Both the position numbers and the translations under genes were made by a program. Below, piece by piece: positions 8,518-17,755 of a stretch of DNA of 44,325 bases. Source of the stretch: CAUZIZ01 sp963579905 (GTDB lineage: Bacteria; Acidobacteriota; UBA6911; RPQK01; JAJDTT01); NCBI GenBank assembly GCA_963579905.1, contig CAUZIZ010000027.1, positions 1 to 44,325 on the forward strand, written 5' to 3'. The notes beneath the pieces are model-generated. The model had not been told where the DNA came from. It saw only the letters and a list, made by a program, of their open reading frames with translations, and made no database searches. The first letter of the stretch is position 1. Each line of letters begins with the position of its first letter.

Positions 8518-8732
8518 TTGACCTTGACGTTGCCGATCCCATTCTGGATATCGAATCTAATCACTCTCCCCGTACGCTCCAAATTCTCACTGTAGTAGGT
8601 GTCACCTTTCTTCTTGAAACCGGGCCGGCAACACTTCGAAAGGAACCCACCCCCGGTCCTGATTTCGGCGCCCACATCGCGTGGAATCCGTAGTTCGAGG
8701 CTCCCTACGCCTCCAGGACGCCCTGCAGTCAA
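8508..8732 (-). pseudogene. C-terminal relic of a LiaF/DUF2154-like protein
   Basis: About 65 residues (GGVGSLELRIPRD ... GRVIRFDIQNGIGNVKVKW) resemble the C-terminal beta-rich domain of LiaF-like/cell-wall-active antibiotic response proteins. The expected N-terminal membrane part is missing: upstream the sequence changes abruptly near 8722 into a POTRA-like fragment on the other strand. No ribosome-binding site precedes it. The natural C-terminus and stop are kept and overlap the HAD start by 10 bp. Confidence 0.6.
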
Positions 8733-9120
8733 CCTACTGGATGAATACCGAGATCAGGGTTACGTACTTGCCAAGGCCGGCGAGGCTGAGCTAATGGCAG
8801 TTGTGGGTGTGGAGGCACTCTGGCGGCCCTACCAGCTGACGATACCGATCGAAGAGGGGACTCAATATCACTATGGAACCTTCGACCTGGAGGGCGCGAA
8901 GGCTCTTACAGCCGAACCGGCTACTACAGATCTGCGATATCACTCCTGGAGAAGTCGTCAACTACACACCCTGAAAACGTCGAACGAGGAGCTAAGGAAG
9001 ACCTATTGCCGACAGGGTTACCTGGACATGGAACCGATTCCAGAGATGAACCTCGATCACGAGAGCTATGAGATAGGAATCAGGATCCGGCTCGAGGAGG
9101 GAAAACAATACGAACTAGGG
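8724..9120 (+). pseudogene. Internal relic of a BamA/TamA-like POTRA protein
   Basis: The plus-strand frame reads like two successive POTRA domains of an outer-membrane assembly factor: LLDEYRDQGYVLAKAG, IPIEEGTQYHYGTFDLEGAKAL, then NEELRKTYCRQGYLD and RIRLEEGKQYELG. Both the N-terminus and the beta-barrel are absent. Near 8928-8965 the family-like residues CDITPGEVVNYT appear in a different frame before the original frame resumes, so the fragment also carries two compensating indels. It is bounded by relics of unrelated genes on both sides and has no plausible start. Confidence 0.6.
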
Positions 9121-9179
9121 GCAGCATGTCGCCCTTCCTTCGCCAGGTAGTGCCCGTACCACCCATGGAGAAGACCTCG

Positions 9180-9547
9180 AAACTGTCCCGAGCCACCCGC
9201 TTCCTCTGCCCGTAGCTCTTCCATTCGAGTGAGCGCAATGGCGTAGTCCCGACTGCCTCCCAGGACATTCATAGCGACGTCATCACAGCAGTTCTCTCGC
9301 TCGATGCGAATCTGGCGAGAAACCCACCAGACAGCAGGATGGTAGAACAGCAGTGTCTCGACGATGGTCTGCAGTAGATTGATGAGGTAGTCCAAGCGAC
9401 GAATGTGGGCCAGCTCATGAAGCAGAATCGCCTCCAGATGGGCAGGGGAGATCCCGGTCAATGCCGAGGTTGGAATCAGGATGACCGGACGGAGCCAGCC
9501 AAGGCCTGAAAAATCGGAAGAGTGGAAATCGGTTCAAGAATGCTCAT
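9180..9547 (-). pseudogene. BlaR1-type M56 peptidase relic with internal deletion
   Basis: The gene starts at an ATG at 9547 (preceded by GGAGG) with MSILEPISTLPIFQAL, overlapping the end of blaI as in bla operons. After about 18 codons it jumps, out of frame, to GWLRPVILIPTSALTG and the zinc-protease core HELAHIRR ... HPAVWWVSRQIR.ERENCCDD. Roughly the first half of the protein, including the early membrane helices, is missing. The joint falls in a TTGGCTGG sequence that could have served both partners. After EELRAEEAGGSG the family similarity ends. BlaR1 proteins sense beta-lactams and cleave the BlaI repressor; this copy cannot. Confidence 0.7.
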
Positions 9548-9932
9548 CCTGCCCTCCTTCGAGCTCGTCCAAAAGTCTTCGGATCTCCTTCCACTCCTCA
9601 GGCGAAGCCTTGTGGGTCGATAGGGCGTGCGCAGCAAGTCGCGCTGCTGAACCCTCAAAGGCCCGCTCTAAAAGGCCTGCTACCAGATGGCCCGGGGTCT
9701 CTTCCTTGGGTACGCTAGCTCGATAGATATGGGTCCTCTGGCTCTCATCCCTTCGGACCAGACCCTTTTGCATCATGATCTGCAAGAACTTGAGCGCCGT
9801 GGTGTAGCCGGTAGGGCGACTACGGCTGAGCTCAGTCTGCACTTCTCTAACGGTGCTATGCCCCCGTTTCCAGAGGACCCTCAGAATCTCGAGCTCGGCC
9901 GGCCTAGGGCGGGGGATGTTGGGCTTGACCGT
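9534..9932 (-). pseudogene. BlaI/MecI-family repressor, start codon missing
   Basis: A winged-helix repressor of the BlaI/MecI type (about 130 residues): AELEILRVLWKRGHSTVREV, then RPTGYTTALKFLQIMMQKGLV and the C-terminal dimerisation helices ending GGQDEHS. The conserved helix-turn-helix lies upstream of the first standard start codon (GTG at 9842). Between the in-frame TAA at 9933-9935 and AELEIL there is no ATG, GTG or TTG; the frame reads TVKPNIPRPRPAELEIL. The start may have mutated away, or an unusual ATC start may be used. With its BlaR1 partner destroyed, decay is the simpler reading. Confidence 0.7.
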
Positions 9933-9982
9933 TTATATACTCATAAGAAAACAGTCTAAACGAATCTCTTCGTATATGTCAG

Positions 9983-9994
9983 CGAAGATCTTCG
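9983..9994. promoter_or_regulatory. 12-bp perfect palindrome, possible operator
   Basis: CGAAGATCTTCG is a perfect palindrome about 50 bp upstream of the blaI coding region, and a half-site TCTTCG recurs at 9967-9972. BlaI-type repressors bind palindromes in their own promoter, but this sequence is not the classical TACA/TGTA operator, so the assignment is tentative. Confidence 0.25.
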
Positions 9995-10009
9995 TGTTTT
10001 TGAAAAATT

Positions 10010-10579
10010 CTAGAGAACGTTAGCCACCGCCGCGCCGTTTTGGTTCTTCAGGGTTCCAGTCACTCTCGACACGCCTCTCAAGATCAACGTCTTGTCGAGC
10101 CTCGCTTTCGCCGGGTCCAGGCTCACGCCGGTTTCGCCGGAGAGGTAGTCAGCGTGGTCCGCGGTCAGCCAATATTGGCCGGGACCCAGCTGCAAGAGCA
10201 CTCTCCCTTGTAGGTTGGTCTCTTCTGACTTCTGTTCGGTTCTCGCAGCCCAGTCCAGAATCGCAACCTTCACACCTGGGATAGGGGCTCCGGTTGCCTC
10301 ATCGATAACGGTGACCTCGAACTGCACCGACGTAGCCACGATAGCTTCTCTCTTCTCCAGCGCGGCCGCCCCCGGTAGTGTCTGGTATCCGTTCTCTGGA
10401 TTCCTCACCACTCCGAGTCCAGAGTCTCGGTCCTGGCGTGGTTCTTGATCTCGGGAGACCTCTGAGGGTATCAGAGCGGTCTTCATCGGCGGCTCTTCCT
10501 CTTGCCAGAACCGGCTTAGACTGAAGAACACTAGCGTCGGTAGCAGAAACAGGGCGAGTAGATAAAGCGTCTTCTTCAA
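10010..10579 (-). pseudogene. Membrane protein with carboxypeptidase-regulatory-like domain, C-terminally cut
   Basis: One transmembrane helix (LYLLALFLLPTLVFFSL) is followed by a linker and a CarboxypepD_reg-like beta-sandwich (FEVTVIDEATGAPIPGVKV ... ILRGVSRVTGTL). A second such domain begins with KNQNGAAVANVL and stops immediately at TAG, after only its first strand, so the C-terminus is probably lost. It lies directly upstream of blaI on the same strand; in some bacteria BlaR1-like proteins and such domains occur together, but no link can be shown. I prefer the TTG at 10579, seven bases after GGGGGAGA; an ATG at 10627 would extend it. Confidence 0.5.
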
Positions 10580-10723
10580 GATTCTCCCCCTGGGCACCTC
10601 ACTACGGTCGAGCCTCCATAAACCCATTGTGATTTAAAGCCCAGGATACCGAAGCAATGAAACCCGATCCAGTCTCGCTCTGGAGCTAAGGCCTCTCGGG
10701 TGGCTGCTGCCCTGCACTCTAAT

Positions 10724-10963
10724 CTAAGCTGAAACTTCAACCACGAGGAAGCGAAGCAACCTTCGGCAGTTGACAGAGCCGTGACTGTCAGGGAGCGGGG
10801 CCCGACAGGGACCATACCCCCAGGCGCTTCGTTGAAGCACAGGATTCCACTTCCTCACGCTCATGGCTCTGTCAGGGTTGCTAGCGATGATCATGGCAGA
10901 GACGATCCAAGTTTCGTTCTCGAATGGAGCCAGGGCTTCCTGGGGGCGGGATTAACCTGACAC
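10724..10963 (+). repeat. Repeat modules B2 + A, copy 1
   Basis: About 240 bp running from CTAAGCTGAAACTTCAACCA through CAGTTGACAGAGCCGTGACT to AAGTTTCGTTCTCGAATGGA, nearly identical to 17796-18034. Within it, TGACAGAGCCGTGA and TCATGGCTCTGTCA form an inverted pair. No gene is present in 10628-11006, although the frame MVPVGPRSLTVT is kept open in both copies. Confidence 0.8.
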
Positions 10964-11006
10964 TGAAGGAAAGCGGGAATGCAGTTATAAGTTCCTGGGA
11001 GCACGT

Positions 11007-11241
11007 CCTTACACCGAAGGTGTTATTGCGTGTAGCCCAGGGTTGGCGATGCGAAGCAAAGCGAGCTACCCTGGGTTAAGTTTGTTCAAGAAAATGCGCT
11101 AGCCAAAAGGGATTATTGCCGACCGAAAACGGGTTGTCAATAACGCTTTCAGCGTAGAAGAGGCAGGGCGATTTGAACCCAGGGCAGCTCGCTTCGCATC
11201 GCCAACCCTGGGCTACACGCAATAACACCTGCGGTGTAAGG
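11007..11241. repeat. Long inverted repeat E (about 70-bp arms)
   Basis: Left arm 11007-11079 and right arm 11173-11241 are reverse complements apart from a 5-bp indel and a few mismatches; the shared core reads TGTTATTGCGTGTAGCCCAG on the left. The 93-bp spacer has no gene. The right arm ends 10 bp before the GTG of the Gfo/Idh gene and supplies its AAGG ribosome-binding sequence. A stem this long would make a very stable RNA hairpin or a cruciform. Confidence 0.8.
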
Positions 11242-11250
11242 TGGATCACT

Positions 11251-12352
11251 GTGAAGATACTTGTAGTCGGGGCAGGGTTCCATGGGAAGGCGGCGGCTTC
11301 GCGACCTGACGGCGCTGGAGCCTGGCTCAGTCATCCTGCACGAGCCCCGCAAAGACCGCAGCCAGGAGGCGGTCTCCGAGTTCGATATCCCCGCTTACAC
11401 GCGCTTCGAGGGCGCGCTGGAAGAGAGACCGGACGTGATGGTCATTTCGACCCCACCGGCTTTCCACGACGATTACGTCCAGGAGGCGGTCAAGCGCGAG
11501 CTCCACGTTTTTGCCGAGGTCCCTTTCGTCTACGACCCAAGGCTACTCGCGACACTTGCGTCAGGCACCGAATATCCGTCCGTGATCGGTATCAGCCACA
11601 CGATGCGCTACTATCCGCCCTTTCGTATCATTCGGGATGCGATCGTAGCCGGACGCATCGGAAAGCCTCTCTACCTGGAATTCAGCCTGGAAAACTATCT
11701 TCCGGACTGGCACCCCTACGAGGACTATCGAAGCTTCTACGCGAGTGACGTCACACTGGGCGGGGCCGGTATGGACATGCTCTTGCACGAGCTGGCCGCC
11801 ATCCAGTGGTGGCTCGGACCCGTAGAATCCGTATATGCCCGCTTCAGCAAACTCAGCTCCCTTGAAATTGAGGGACCAGACAGCCATGACATGCTGCTGA
11901 CTTTCGAAGCGGGTGCCGACGGAATCTTCCATCACGCCGTCATCGAGCAAGGGACGGTGGGGCGACACGTGCGCCTGGCAGGCGAGACGGGAACCATCGA
12001 ATGGCACCAGAACCAGGCAGAGGTTCGGCTTTCCGAAGGGACTACCGGGATCACCAGCTACCTTCCCTTCTCGCAGGCCGCAGACTGGCATGAGGCCCTC
12101 GAGGCGAGCCGAAGATTCACTTCCTTAGCGGCATCAGAAGAGAGCCAGGTCGGAAGCATTGCGGGAGCAGAGGATCTGTCCAACTACAGCTACGAAGCCA
12201 ACTACCTGCGAGAGATGCAGCATTTTCTGGAGGCGGTAAGAGGATCGGCCGACTACAGCGGGGGAACCGTGGCCTAAGAGTTGCATAATCTTCGAGTGTT
12301 CCAGGCGGTCGTCGAGAGCGCTCAGCTGGGACAGCGCCTCCTGGTTGGATGA
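11251..12352 (+). pseudogene. Gfo/Idh/MocA-family oxidoreductase, frameshift plus in-frame TAA
   Basis: An NAD(P)-dependent sugar dehydrogenase of the Gfo/Idh/MocA type. The Rossmann start KILVVGAGFHG runs from a GTG at 11251; at about 11286 (GGGAAGG) one extra base shifts the frame, and the rest follows from RRRLRDLTALEPGS. Later come VMVISTPPAFH, HVFAEVPF, the catalytic-region GGAGMDMLLHELAAIQWWLG and the C-terminal sheet. A TAA at 12275-12277 interrupts the end: the same frame continues ELHNLRVFQAVVESAQLGQR and stops at TGA 12350-12352, exactly a family C-terminus. Removing one base and restoring one codon (GAA is likely) gives a normal 366-residue enzyme. The largest open part is 11282-12277. 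Confidence 0.85.
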
Positions 12353-12365
12353 CCCTGTATGATCG

Positions 12366-15300
12366 CTATCGCTCCCAGAAGAAAGGTTTGCGTTCGTCTG
12401 GGTGGTTGCCAATCTGGTTCATGGTCGCGGCCTCGTAGATACGGCCGTTGAGAACCGTATAGCGCACCTTCTCTGTCGACCTGATGTCCTCCAGCGGATT
12501 GCCCTCTATCACTACCAGGTCGGCCAGCTTACCCGGCTCTATCGATCCGATGTCGGCGTCGAGGCCGAGATAGCGGGCCCCATTGAGGGTGCAGGCTCGA
12601 ATCGCTTGCAGCGGCGTCATGCCGCCCTGGACGAACATCCACAGCTCCCAATGCGCTCCCAGTCCCTCCCTTTGGCCATGGGCGCCCAAGTTGACGAGCA
12701 CCCCTGCGTCGCTGAGCTGCTTGCACAGTCGAGCGATATCGAAGTGGTTCCAGTCGCCATCGTCCGCGTGGATTCGGCGGCGGGCCCTTGGCTCGTAGGC
12801 AAATGGGGGGACAAACGTACGGAGCCGCTGGTTCTCGTGGACGTTGGTGTGCTGGTACCAGTAGTACTCGCCGGACAGACCGCCATACCCGACGATCATG
12901 GTGGGCGTGTAGCCAACCTCGGACCCCGCCCAGAGCTGAATCATGTCCTTGTAGCCTCTGGCAATCGGCAACGCATGTTCGATCCCAGTGTGGCCGTCCA
13001 CGACCATTGACATGTTGTGCTGGTAGAGCGAACCTCCCTCGGGTACGACCATCATTTCCAGCTCACGTGCCGCGGCAATCATCTGCTGACGCTGATCCCG
13101 ACGGGGCTGGTTGTAGCTCTTCACGCTAAAGGCACCCACCGCCTTCAGACGGCGCAGATGTCCGCGGGCGTCCTCCAGCGAATCCACGATCGCCTTGAAG
13201 GGGGCCTTGGCACCGTAGAGGACGGTCCCGGTGGAGAAGATGCGCGGGGCTGTCAATAGCCCGGCACGGGCCATTTCACTGCTAGCGAAAATGCTAGCGG
13301 TGTCATTCGAAGGGTCGTGGACGGTGGTCACGCCGAAAGCGAGCGAGGCATAGTGCAGCCAATTCTGCTGCGGAGTAATGCCATCTTGACCCTGGGGACC
13401 GTGGGCGTGGACGTCGACCAATCCTGGGATCACGGTCGTCCCCTTGAGATCGATGACCTGGGCGTCAGACGGGGGCTTCGTGCTCGAGCTGGGCCCCACA
13501 GCCACTATGCGATTACCGTCAACGAGGACGGTGCCCTCCTGCAGCACCTGGTCACCCTTCAGGGTGACGATGCGGGCACCCACCAGGGCGAGTTTTCCCC
13601 TCGGACGGTCTGCGGCCGTCGAGAACCCGAGATCGATACCCGAGCCAATTTCGGCGGGACCCGGCAGCTCCTCTGGGGCGCCCTCCATGAATGCGAAGGC
13701 ACTGCTGAGGTCGCGCGAGAACAGCTCGGGACCCAGCGCCCAGTAGAGCCGACTCGAATCCCCGGCCCAATGCAGATACTCGCCGGCCGACCTGCTGACC
13801 TTCCGCAGTGGGATTGCCTTGCTATCGGGACTGATCTTCACGGTCCTCCCCGTGGGAGGAAGGGGAGCGATGTAGGCGTTGAAATACTCCCGAAATGCAA
13901 TCCACCGCCCGTCGGGGGAAACCTGGAACTCGGAGGCATGCTCACTCTCCAGATGAGTGAATTCATCGCTTCCATCCAACTCGATACTCTTGAGGACGAT
14001 GGTGTAGTCGTCTCCACCCGATTTCTGGTGCATGAAAAAGACACGTTCGCTGTTGTCACCAAAATGGGGCGCAAAGCCTCCCCGGACAATCCGCTCGGGA
14101 TCCCCATCCCCACTCCCCAAGACCCTGAAAAGTCCGGTATCGTGAGACCATCGTGGCGAACGGATGCCGCCCCCTTCGGCCTTGCGATAGACGATTGTCT
14201 TGCCATCAGGGCTGAAGACGGGCTCCAGGTAATGACCTGGATCGGTGCTAACGGTCCGGCCGCGCCCCCCGTCAGCCGACACCACCCTGACACTGCCGAG
14301 GCGGTCGTCATCCCATGACACGTAGACAATCCACTTCCCATCACGCGAGAACGACGGATAGAACTCGAAATCCTCGTCGCTGGTGAGTCGGCGCGCCGGG
14401 CCCTCGGGTAGGCTGCGCCGGTAGATATGGCCCAAGGCCTGGAAAACCACCGACTTGCCATCTGGAGAAACCCGCACCCAGCGCAACATCCTGGTGTGGA
14501 AGCTCTCAGGGTGGACGGCTACCGGGTAACGCAGGGCTTGGTTCAGTTTTCGTGTGTGCTTGACGCGGAAAGGGATCGGCTCGGCCTCGCCTGTAGCGAC
14601 GGTAACCTTGTGAAGCTTTCCCCCTCCCCACACCACAATCGCCAGATCGTCTGGAGTCCATGCCATGGTTGGGTAAACGCCGTGGACGGCCCAGGTCTCC
14701 TGCATATCGCGATCGAGTCCGTCCCACAAGGGTTGCTCCTCACCCGATTTCAGGTCGTGAATGTAGAGGACGGTCTTGAGCCCACGGCGACGCACAAACG
14801 CGAGCTTCTTCCCGTCGCGCGACGGCGTGGGACGAATCGAACCGCCCACTCCCGTGACGAAAGGCTCGATGTGTCCGGTGTGGCGGTCGAGTCGCTTGAT
14901 CACGTAGATCTGGCCGTGTGGATCTTTGTTGTACTCGAATAACTTGCCGGGCGTGGCGTCCTGACTGAAGTAGAGGTAGCGTCCATCCGGAGAAAACGCA
15001 GGCTCTCCCAGATCCTTTTGTAGGTTCGGCTTTTCCGTCATCTTCAGGCCCTTGCCACCCGAGACATGGTAGAGCCAGATCTCTCCAGCGCCTGCGCTGC
15101 GGCGCGAAGTGAAATGCTTGCGGCCGGCGATGAACTGGCCGTCGGGCGACCAGGTCGGGCTGTTGACCAGGCGAAAGTCCTCCTTTGTGACCTGCCGTGG
15201 ATCGGAGCCGTCGCGGCCCATGATCCACAGATTGTCGCCTCCGCCACGGTCGCTGGTGAATGCGATCGACTGTCCGTCAGGGCTGTAGCACGGCTGCATG

Positions 15301-15626
15301 TCCCAGGCCATGCCTTCGGTCAAGGCTCTGGCCTCACCCCCCGCAATGGGAATTGCGTAGAGGTCCCCAAGCAGGTCGAAGACTACCTCGGAGCCGTCTG
15401 GGCTGACGTCGAGGCTCATCCAGGTACCTTCGTCGGTTTCGATCGCAACCTCGAGGGTCTCCCCGGGCGGTGCGTTGACATCCCAGGGCGTTTCTTCCTC
15501 AGTCTGCTCGGGCCCTGGTTTCTCCTGCGCCGGCGAGTGGGCCCGGGTCGGGCTCCCAGTCGATGCGCCGAGGGACGTTGGCAGCAGTAGCAGGAAGGCT
15601 AGGAGATGTAAGTGTCGATGCAACAT
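12366..15626 (-). CDS. Secreted TolB/WD40-like propeller fused to amidohydrolase
   Basis: A protein of 1086 residues with a Sec signal peptide (LLAFLLLLPTSLGAS). Residues of about 60-650 contain repeated TolB/PD40-type blades (YSPDGQSIAFTSDRGG, FSPDGRYLYFSQD, VSPDGKSVVFQ). The C-terminal part is a metal-dependent amidohydrolase: GTTVIPGLVDVHAHG gives the HxH metal motif, then GIEHALPI, NLGAHGQREGLGAHWE and the closing IGSIEPGKLADLVVIEGNPL. The fusion is widespread in Acidobacteriota-like and marine bacteria, usually described as an amidohydrolase or imidazolonepropionase-like protein of unknown substrate. The ATG at 15626 starts the signal peptide, with AGGA nine bases upstream. Its 3' end is convergent with, and 13 bp from, the Gfo/Idh gene. 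It appears intact. Confidence 0.9.
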   Translation of the reverse strand: MLHRHLHLLAFLLLLPTSLGASTGSPTRAHSPAQEKPGPEQTEEETPWDVNAPPGETLEVAIETDEGTWMSLDVSPDGSEVVFDLLGDLYAIPIAGGEARALTEGMAWDMQPCYSPDGQSIAFTSDRGGGDNLWIMGRDGSDPRQVTKEDFRLVNSPTWSPDGQFIAGRKHFTSRRSAGAGEIWLYHVSGGKGLKMTEKPNLQKDLGEPAFSPDGRYLYFSQDATPGKLFEYNKDPHGQIYVIKRLDRHTGHIEPFVTGVGGSIRPTPSRDGKKLAFVRRRGLKTVLYIHDLKSGEEQPLWDGLDRDMQETWAVHGVYPTMAWTPDDLAIVVWGGGKLHKVTVATGEAEPIPFRVKHTRKLNQALRYPVAVHPESFHTRMLRWVRVSPDGKSVVFQALGHIYRRSLPEGPARRLTSDEDFEFYPSFSRDGKWIVYVSWDDDRLGSVRVVSADGGRGRTVSTDPGHYLEPVFSPDGKTIVYRKAEGGGIRSPRWSHDTGLFRVLGSGDGDPERIVRGGFAPHFGDNSERVFFMHQKSGGDDYTIVLKSIELDGSDEFTHLESEHASEFQVSPDGRWIAFREYFNAYIAPLPPTGRTVKISPDSKAIPLRKVSRSAGEYLHWAGDSSRLYWALGPELFSRDLSSAFAFMEGAPEELPGPAEIGSGIDLGFSTAADRPRGKLALVGARIVTLKGDQVLQEGTVLVDGNRIVAVGPSSSTKPPSDAQVIDLKGTTVIPGLVDVHAHGPQGQDGITPQQNWLHYASLAFGVTTVHDPSNDTASIFASSEMARAGLLTAPRIFSTGTVLYGAKAPFKAIVDSLEDARGHLRRLKAVGAFSVKSYNQPRRDQRQQMIAAARELEMMVVPEGGSLYQHNMSMVVDGHTGIEHALPIARGYKDMIQLWAGSEVGYTPTMIVGYGGLSGEYYWYQHTNVHENQRLRTFVPPFAYEPRARRRIHADDGDWNHFDIARLCKQLSDAGVLVNLGAHGQREGLGAHWELWMFVQGGMTPLQAIRACTLNGARYLGLDADIGSIEPGKLADLVVIEGNPLEDIRSTEKVRYTVLNGRIYEAATMNQIGNHPDERKPFFWER

Positions 15627-15807
15627 TGACGATCCTAAATCACACAATAGAAGAGACAGGATACAAACGAACTCGAAACCACAACCAGCAAATTCTAAAC
15701 AATCTTGGACATGAATATCGGAAACAGTTCTGCTAGAGCAATAACCGTTAGGGTGGGCGGTCCGTTAAAACTAAACTAATCCCAACTAAGTTTCGTGACG
15801 ATAGATA

Positions 15808-16809
15808 GTGCGAGAACCCGTAACTCACACAGAAGCTGTCCAGTTTACGCTTAGACACATGAATTCTAGAGCCTTAGCCCTTCCATCAACCGCGCCTGCA
15901 AAGCTTTCTATCACATTGCTGTCGGGTCGGGAGGGGAACCTGTCGGACCCCACTCCAGAAGTTCTCGAACTTCTAGAGAATCTCCGCCAAGGCGCGAAGC
16001 CTCAGAGCCCCTTAGATTCGAGCCCGCTCCGACTTGCCGGACTGGATCTTTCCGCGCTCGATCTGAGTGATTGCTGTCTGGAGGGAGTCCGAGCCGAGGG
16101 AACTGGTTTCGGAATGACCACTATGCAACGGGTGAGGCTTTTCGGAGCGGAAATGGACCACGCTACATCCAGTAAATCGGACCTGAGCGATAGCGATCTG
16201 CGCTGCGCCCAACTGCGCCAAGCGCGGCTGCATGAAGCCAACTTGACCCGAGTCGATGTGTCCCAGGCCGACCTGACTGGCGCCAATCTGAAAGGGGCTG
16301 ACGTGAAGGGAGCGGACTTCAACGATGCCATCCTCTGCGCCGCACGACTTCCCGGCTTGATCCATTACGAGTCTGCGAATTGGATCGGAGTTGACATCCG
16401 AGACATCCATTTTACCGGCGCCTATCTAATGCGCCGATTCGTGCTGGACCAGAACTTCCTCGAAGAATTCAGAACTCGAGGCCGAATCGCCTCACTGGCC
16501 TACTGTCTACGGTAGGTCACCAGCGACTGCGGACGAAGTCTACTCCGCTGGGGGCTATGGACGGCCGCTCTAGTCCTACTATTCGCCTGGCTCTACACCC
16601 TGGTTAGCATTAATTACGGATCGCATCCGACTTTTCTGTCGCCGCTCTACTTCAGCGTCGTAACCCTCACCACGCTCGGCTATGGAGATGTGCTCCCTAA
16701 AACTCCGACGGCCCTGGTCCTGACCATGTTGGAGGTCATCACGGGGTACGTGATGCTAGGGGGATTGCTCTCCATCTTCAGCAATCGAATGGCACGCCGC
16801 GCCGACTGA
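15808..16809 (+). pseudogene. Pentapeptide-repeat/K+ channel protein with in-frame TAG
   Basis: The N-terminal part has a run of pentapeptide repeats (LAGLDLSALDLSDCCL; DLTGANLKGADVKGADF). A TAG at 16513-16515 (codon 236) follows SLAYCLR. The same frame then continues VTSDCGRSLLRWGLW, two membrane helices and a pore loop with the potassium selectivity motif TLTTLGYGD, ending at TGA 16807-16809. Pentapeptide-ion-channel fusions of this order are known in environmental bacteria, with the TSDCGRS segment as linker. The stop therefore cuts the gene between sensor and pore; the lost residue is probably Trp, or possibly Gln. The GTG at 15808 and the ATG at 15859 are alternative starts; neither has a clear ribosome-binding site. 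Confidence 0.75.
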
Positions 16810-16816
16810 GATTGCC

Positions 16817-17667
16817 ATGCTTGGATTCTTTCGAAAAAGTCAGCAAAAATAGCATGAAACCCTGACGAAGGCGTTGGGTGCAACGGAGATCCCGACCTTT
16901 CCATCCGCCCTCATGCCCATTCTGTATTCCATTCGCGATCCGGAGAACTCCATGGACAAGGTGGCTGAACAGACTGTGGCGGATCCTGGATTGGTGGTGC
17001 GGGTTCTAAAGACGGTCAACTCGGCCGCCTACGGTCTCCGCCGTTCCGTAGATAGCATGCAGCATGCCTGTTCACTGATGGGCCGTTCCCACTTGGAGTC
17101 GCTGGTCCTGTCCCTCCCTATTCGGGAAGTCCTGCCGGATTCTCCCTCCCCTGGCTTCGAAGCAGGGCGTTTCTGGACCACGGCATTTCGTCGGGCCAGT
17201 CTGGCGCGCCTGTTGGCTGCAAGGTTCAATCCCAGCAGGCAGGCACAATGCTTCACCGCCGGTCTACTGCTCGACATGGCAGTTCCCTTGCTGGCACAGG
17301 CACAGGCCCGGGCTATGGCCAGGTCTTGGAACATTGGCATTCGGATCCAGAGTCAAACCTGGCAGAATTGGAAAACGAGTCTTTCGGCTGGACACATGCC
17401 CAGTTGGGGGCGGCTCTGGGGTGTTCCTGGCAACTACCCGAGTACCTGGTTTCGACCATCGAGGAACACCATGGCGACACCAACAAGCTGGAGTTGGGGC
17501 TGGCCGTGGAACTGGTTTCGCATCTCCGCGAGGACGACAAGGTGCCAGGAACCGAGATCGTGATTGAGTCTCTGAAGGAAGCTTGTGGAATCCCTCCCGA
17601 GGAGGCAGAGCAAACGATCGCGGACGCCTTCGGTCAGGCCCAGGATCTCTCCTGCCACTTCAATTGA
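16817..17667 (+). pseudogene. HDOD-domain protein with in-frame TAG and frameshift
   Basis: The gene starts at ATG 16817, seven bases after the channel gene. After MLGFFRKSQQK a TAG at 16850-16852 interrupts; the frame then continues HETLTKALGATEIPTFPSAL and the HDOD core (VADPGLVVRVLKTVNSAAYG, MGRSHLESLVLSLP, FTAGLLLDMAVPLLAQ). Near 17310 one base is missing: family similarity moves to the frame reading YGQVLEHWHSD, ESFGWTHAQLGAALG, LPEYLVSTIEEHHG. With that base restored and the stop read as a codon (CAG likely), the gene is 283 residues. HDOD proteins are regulatory relatives of HD phosphohydrolases, often in signalling. The open parts are 16874-17563 and 17248-17667. Confidence 0.75.
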
Positions 17668-17755
17668 ATCTCCGCCCGATTTAGATCTGGAACCTGAACG
17701 ATTCGTCGAAACGTCTGAACGTCACAGAAGAACCTGCACCGCGTGTCAACAACCT

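Noticed and set aside
10576..10815. Protein beginning MVPVGPRSLTVT (also in the copy at 17.7-17.9 kb)
   Set aside because: It is the translation of repeat module B2; the same frame diverges immediately outside the repeat.
13317..14318. 333-residue plus-strand frame inside the amidohydrolase gene
   Set aside because: The minus-strand frame encodes a clear TolB/amidohydrolase protein; this is an antisense frame in GC-rich DNA.
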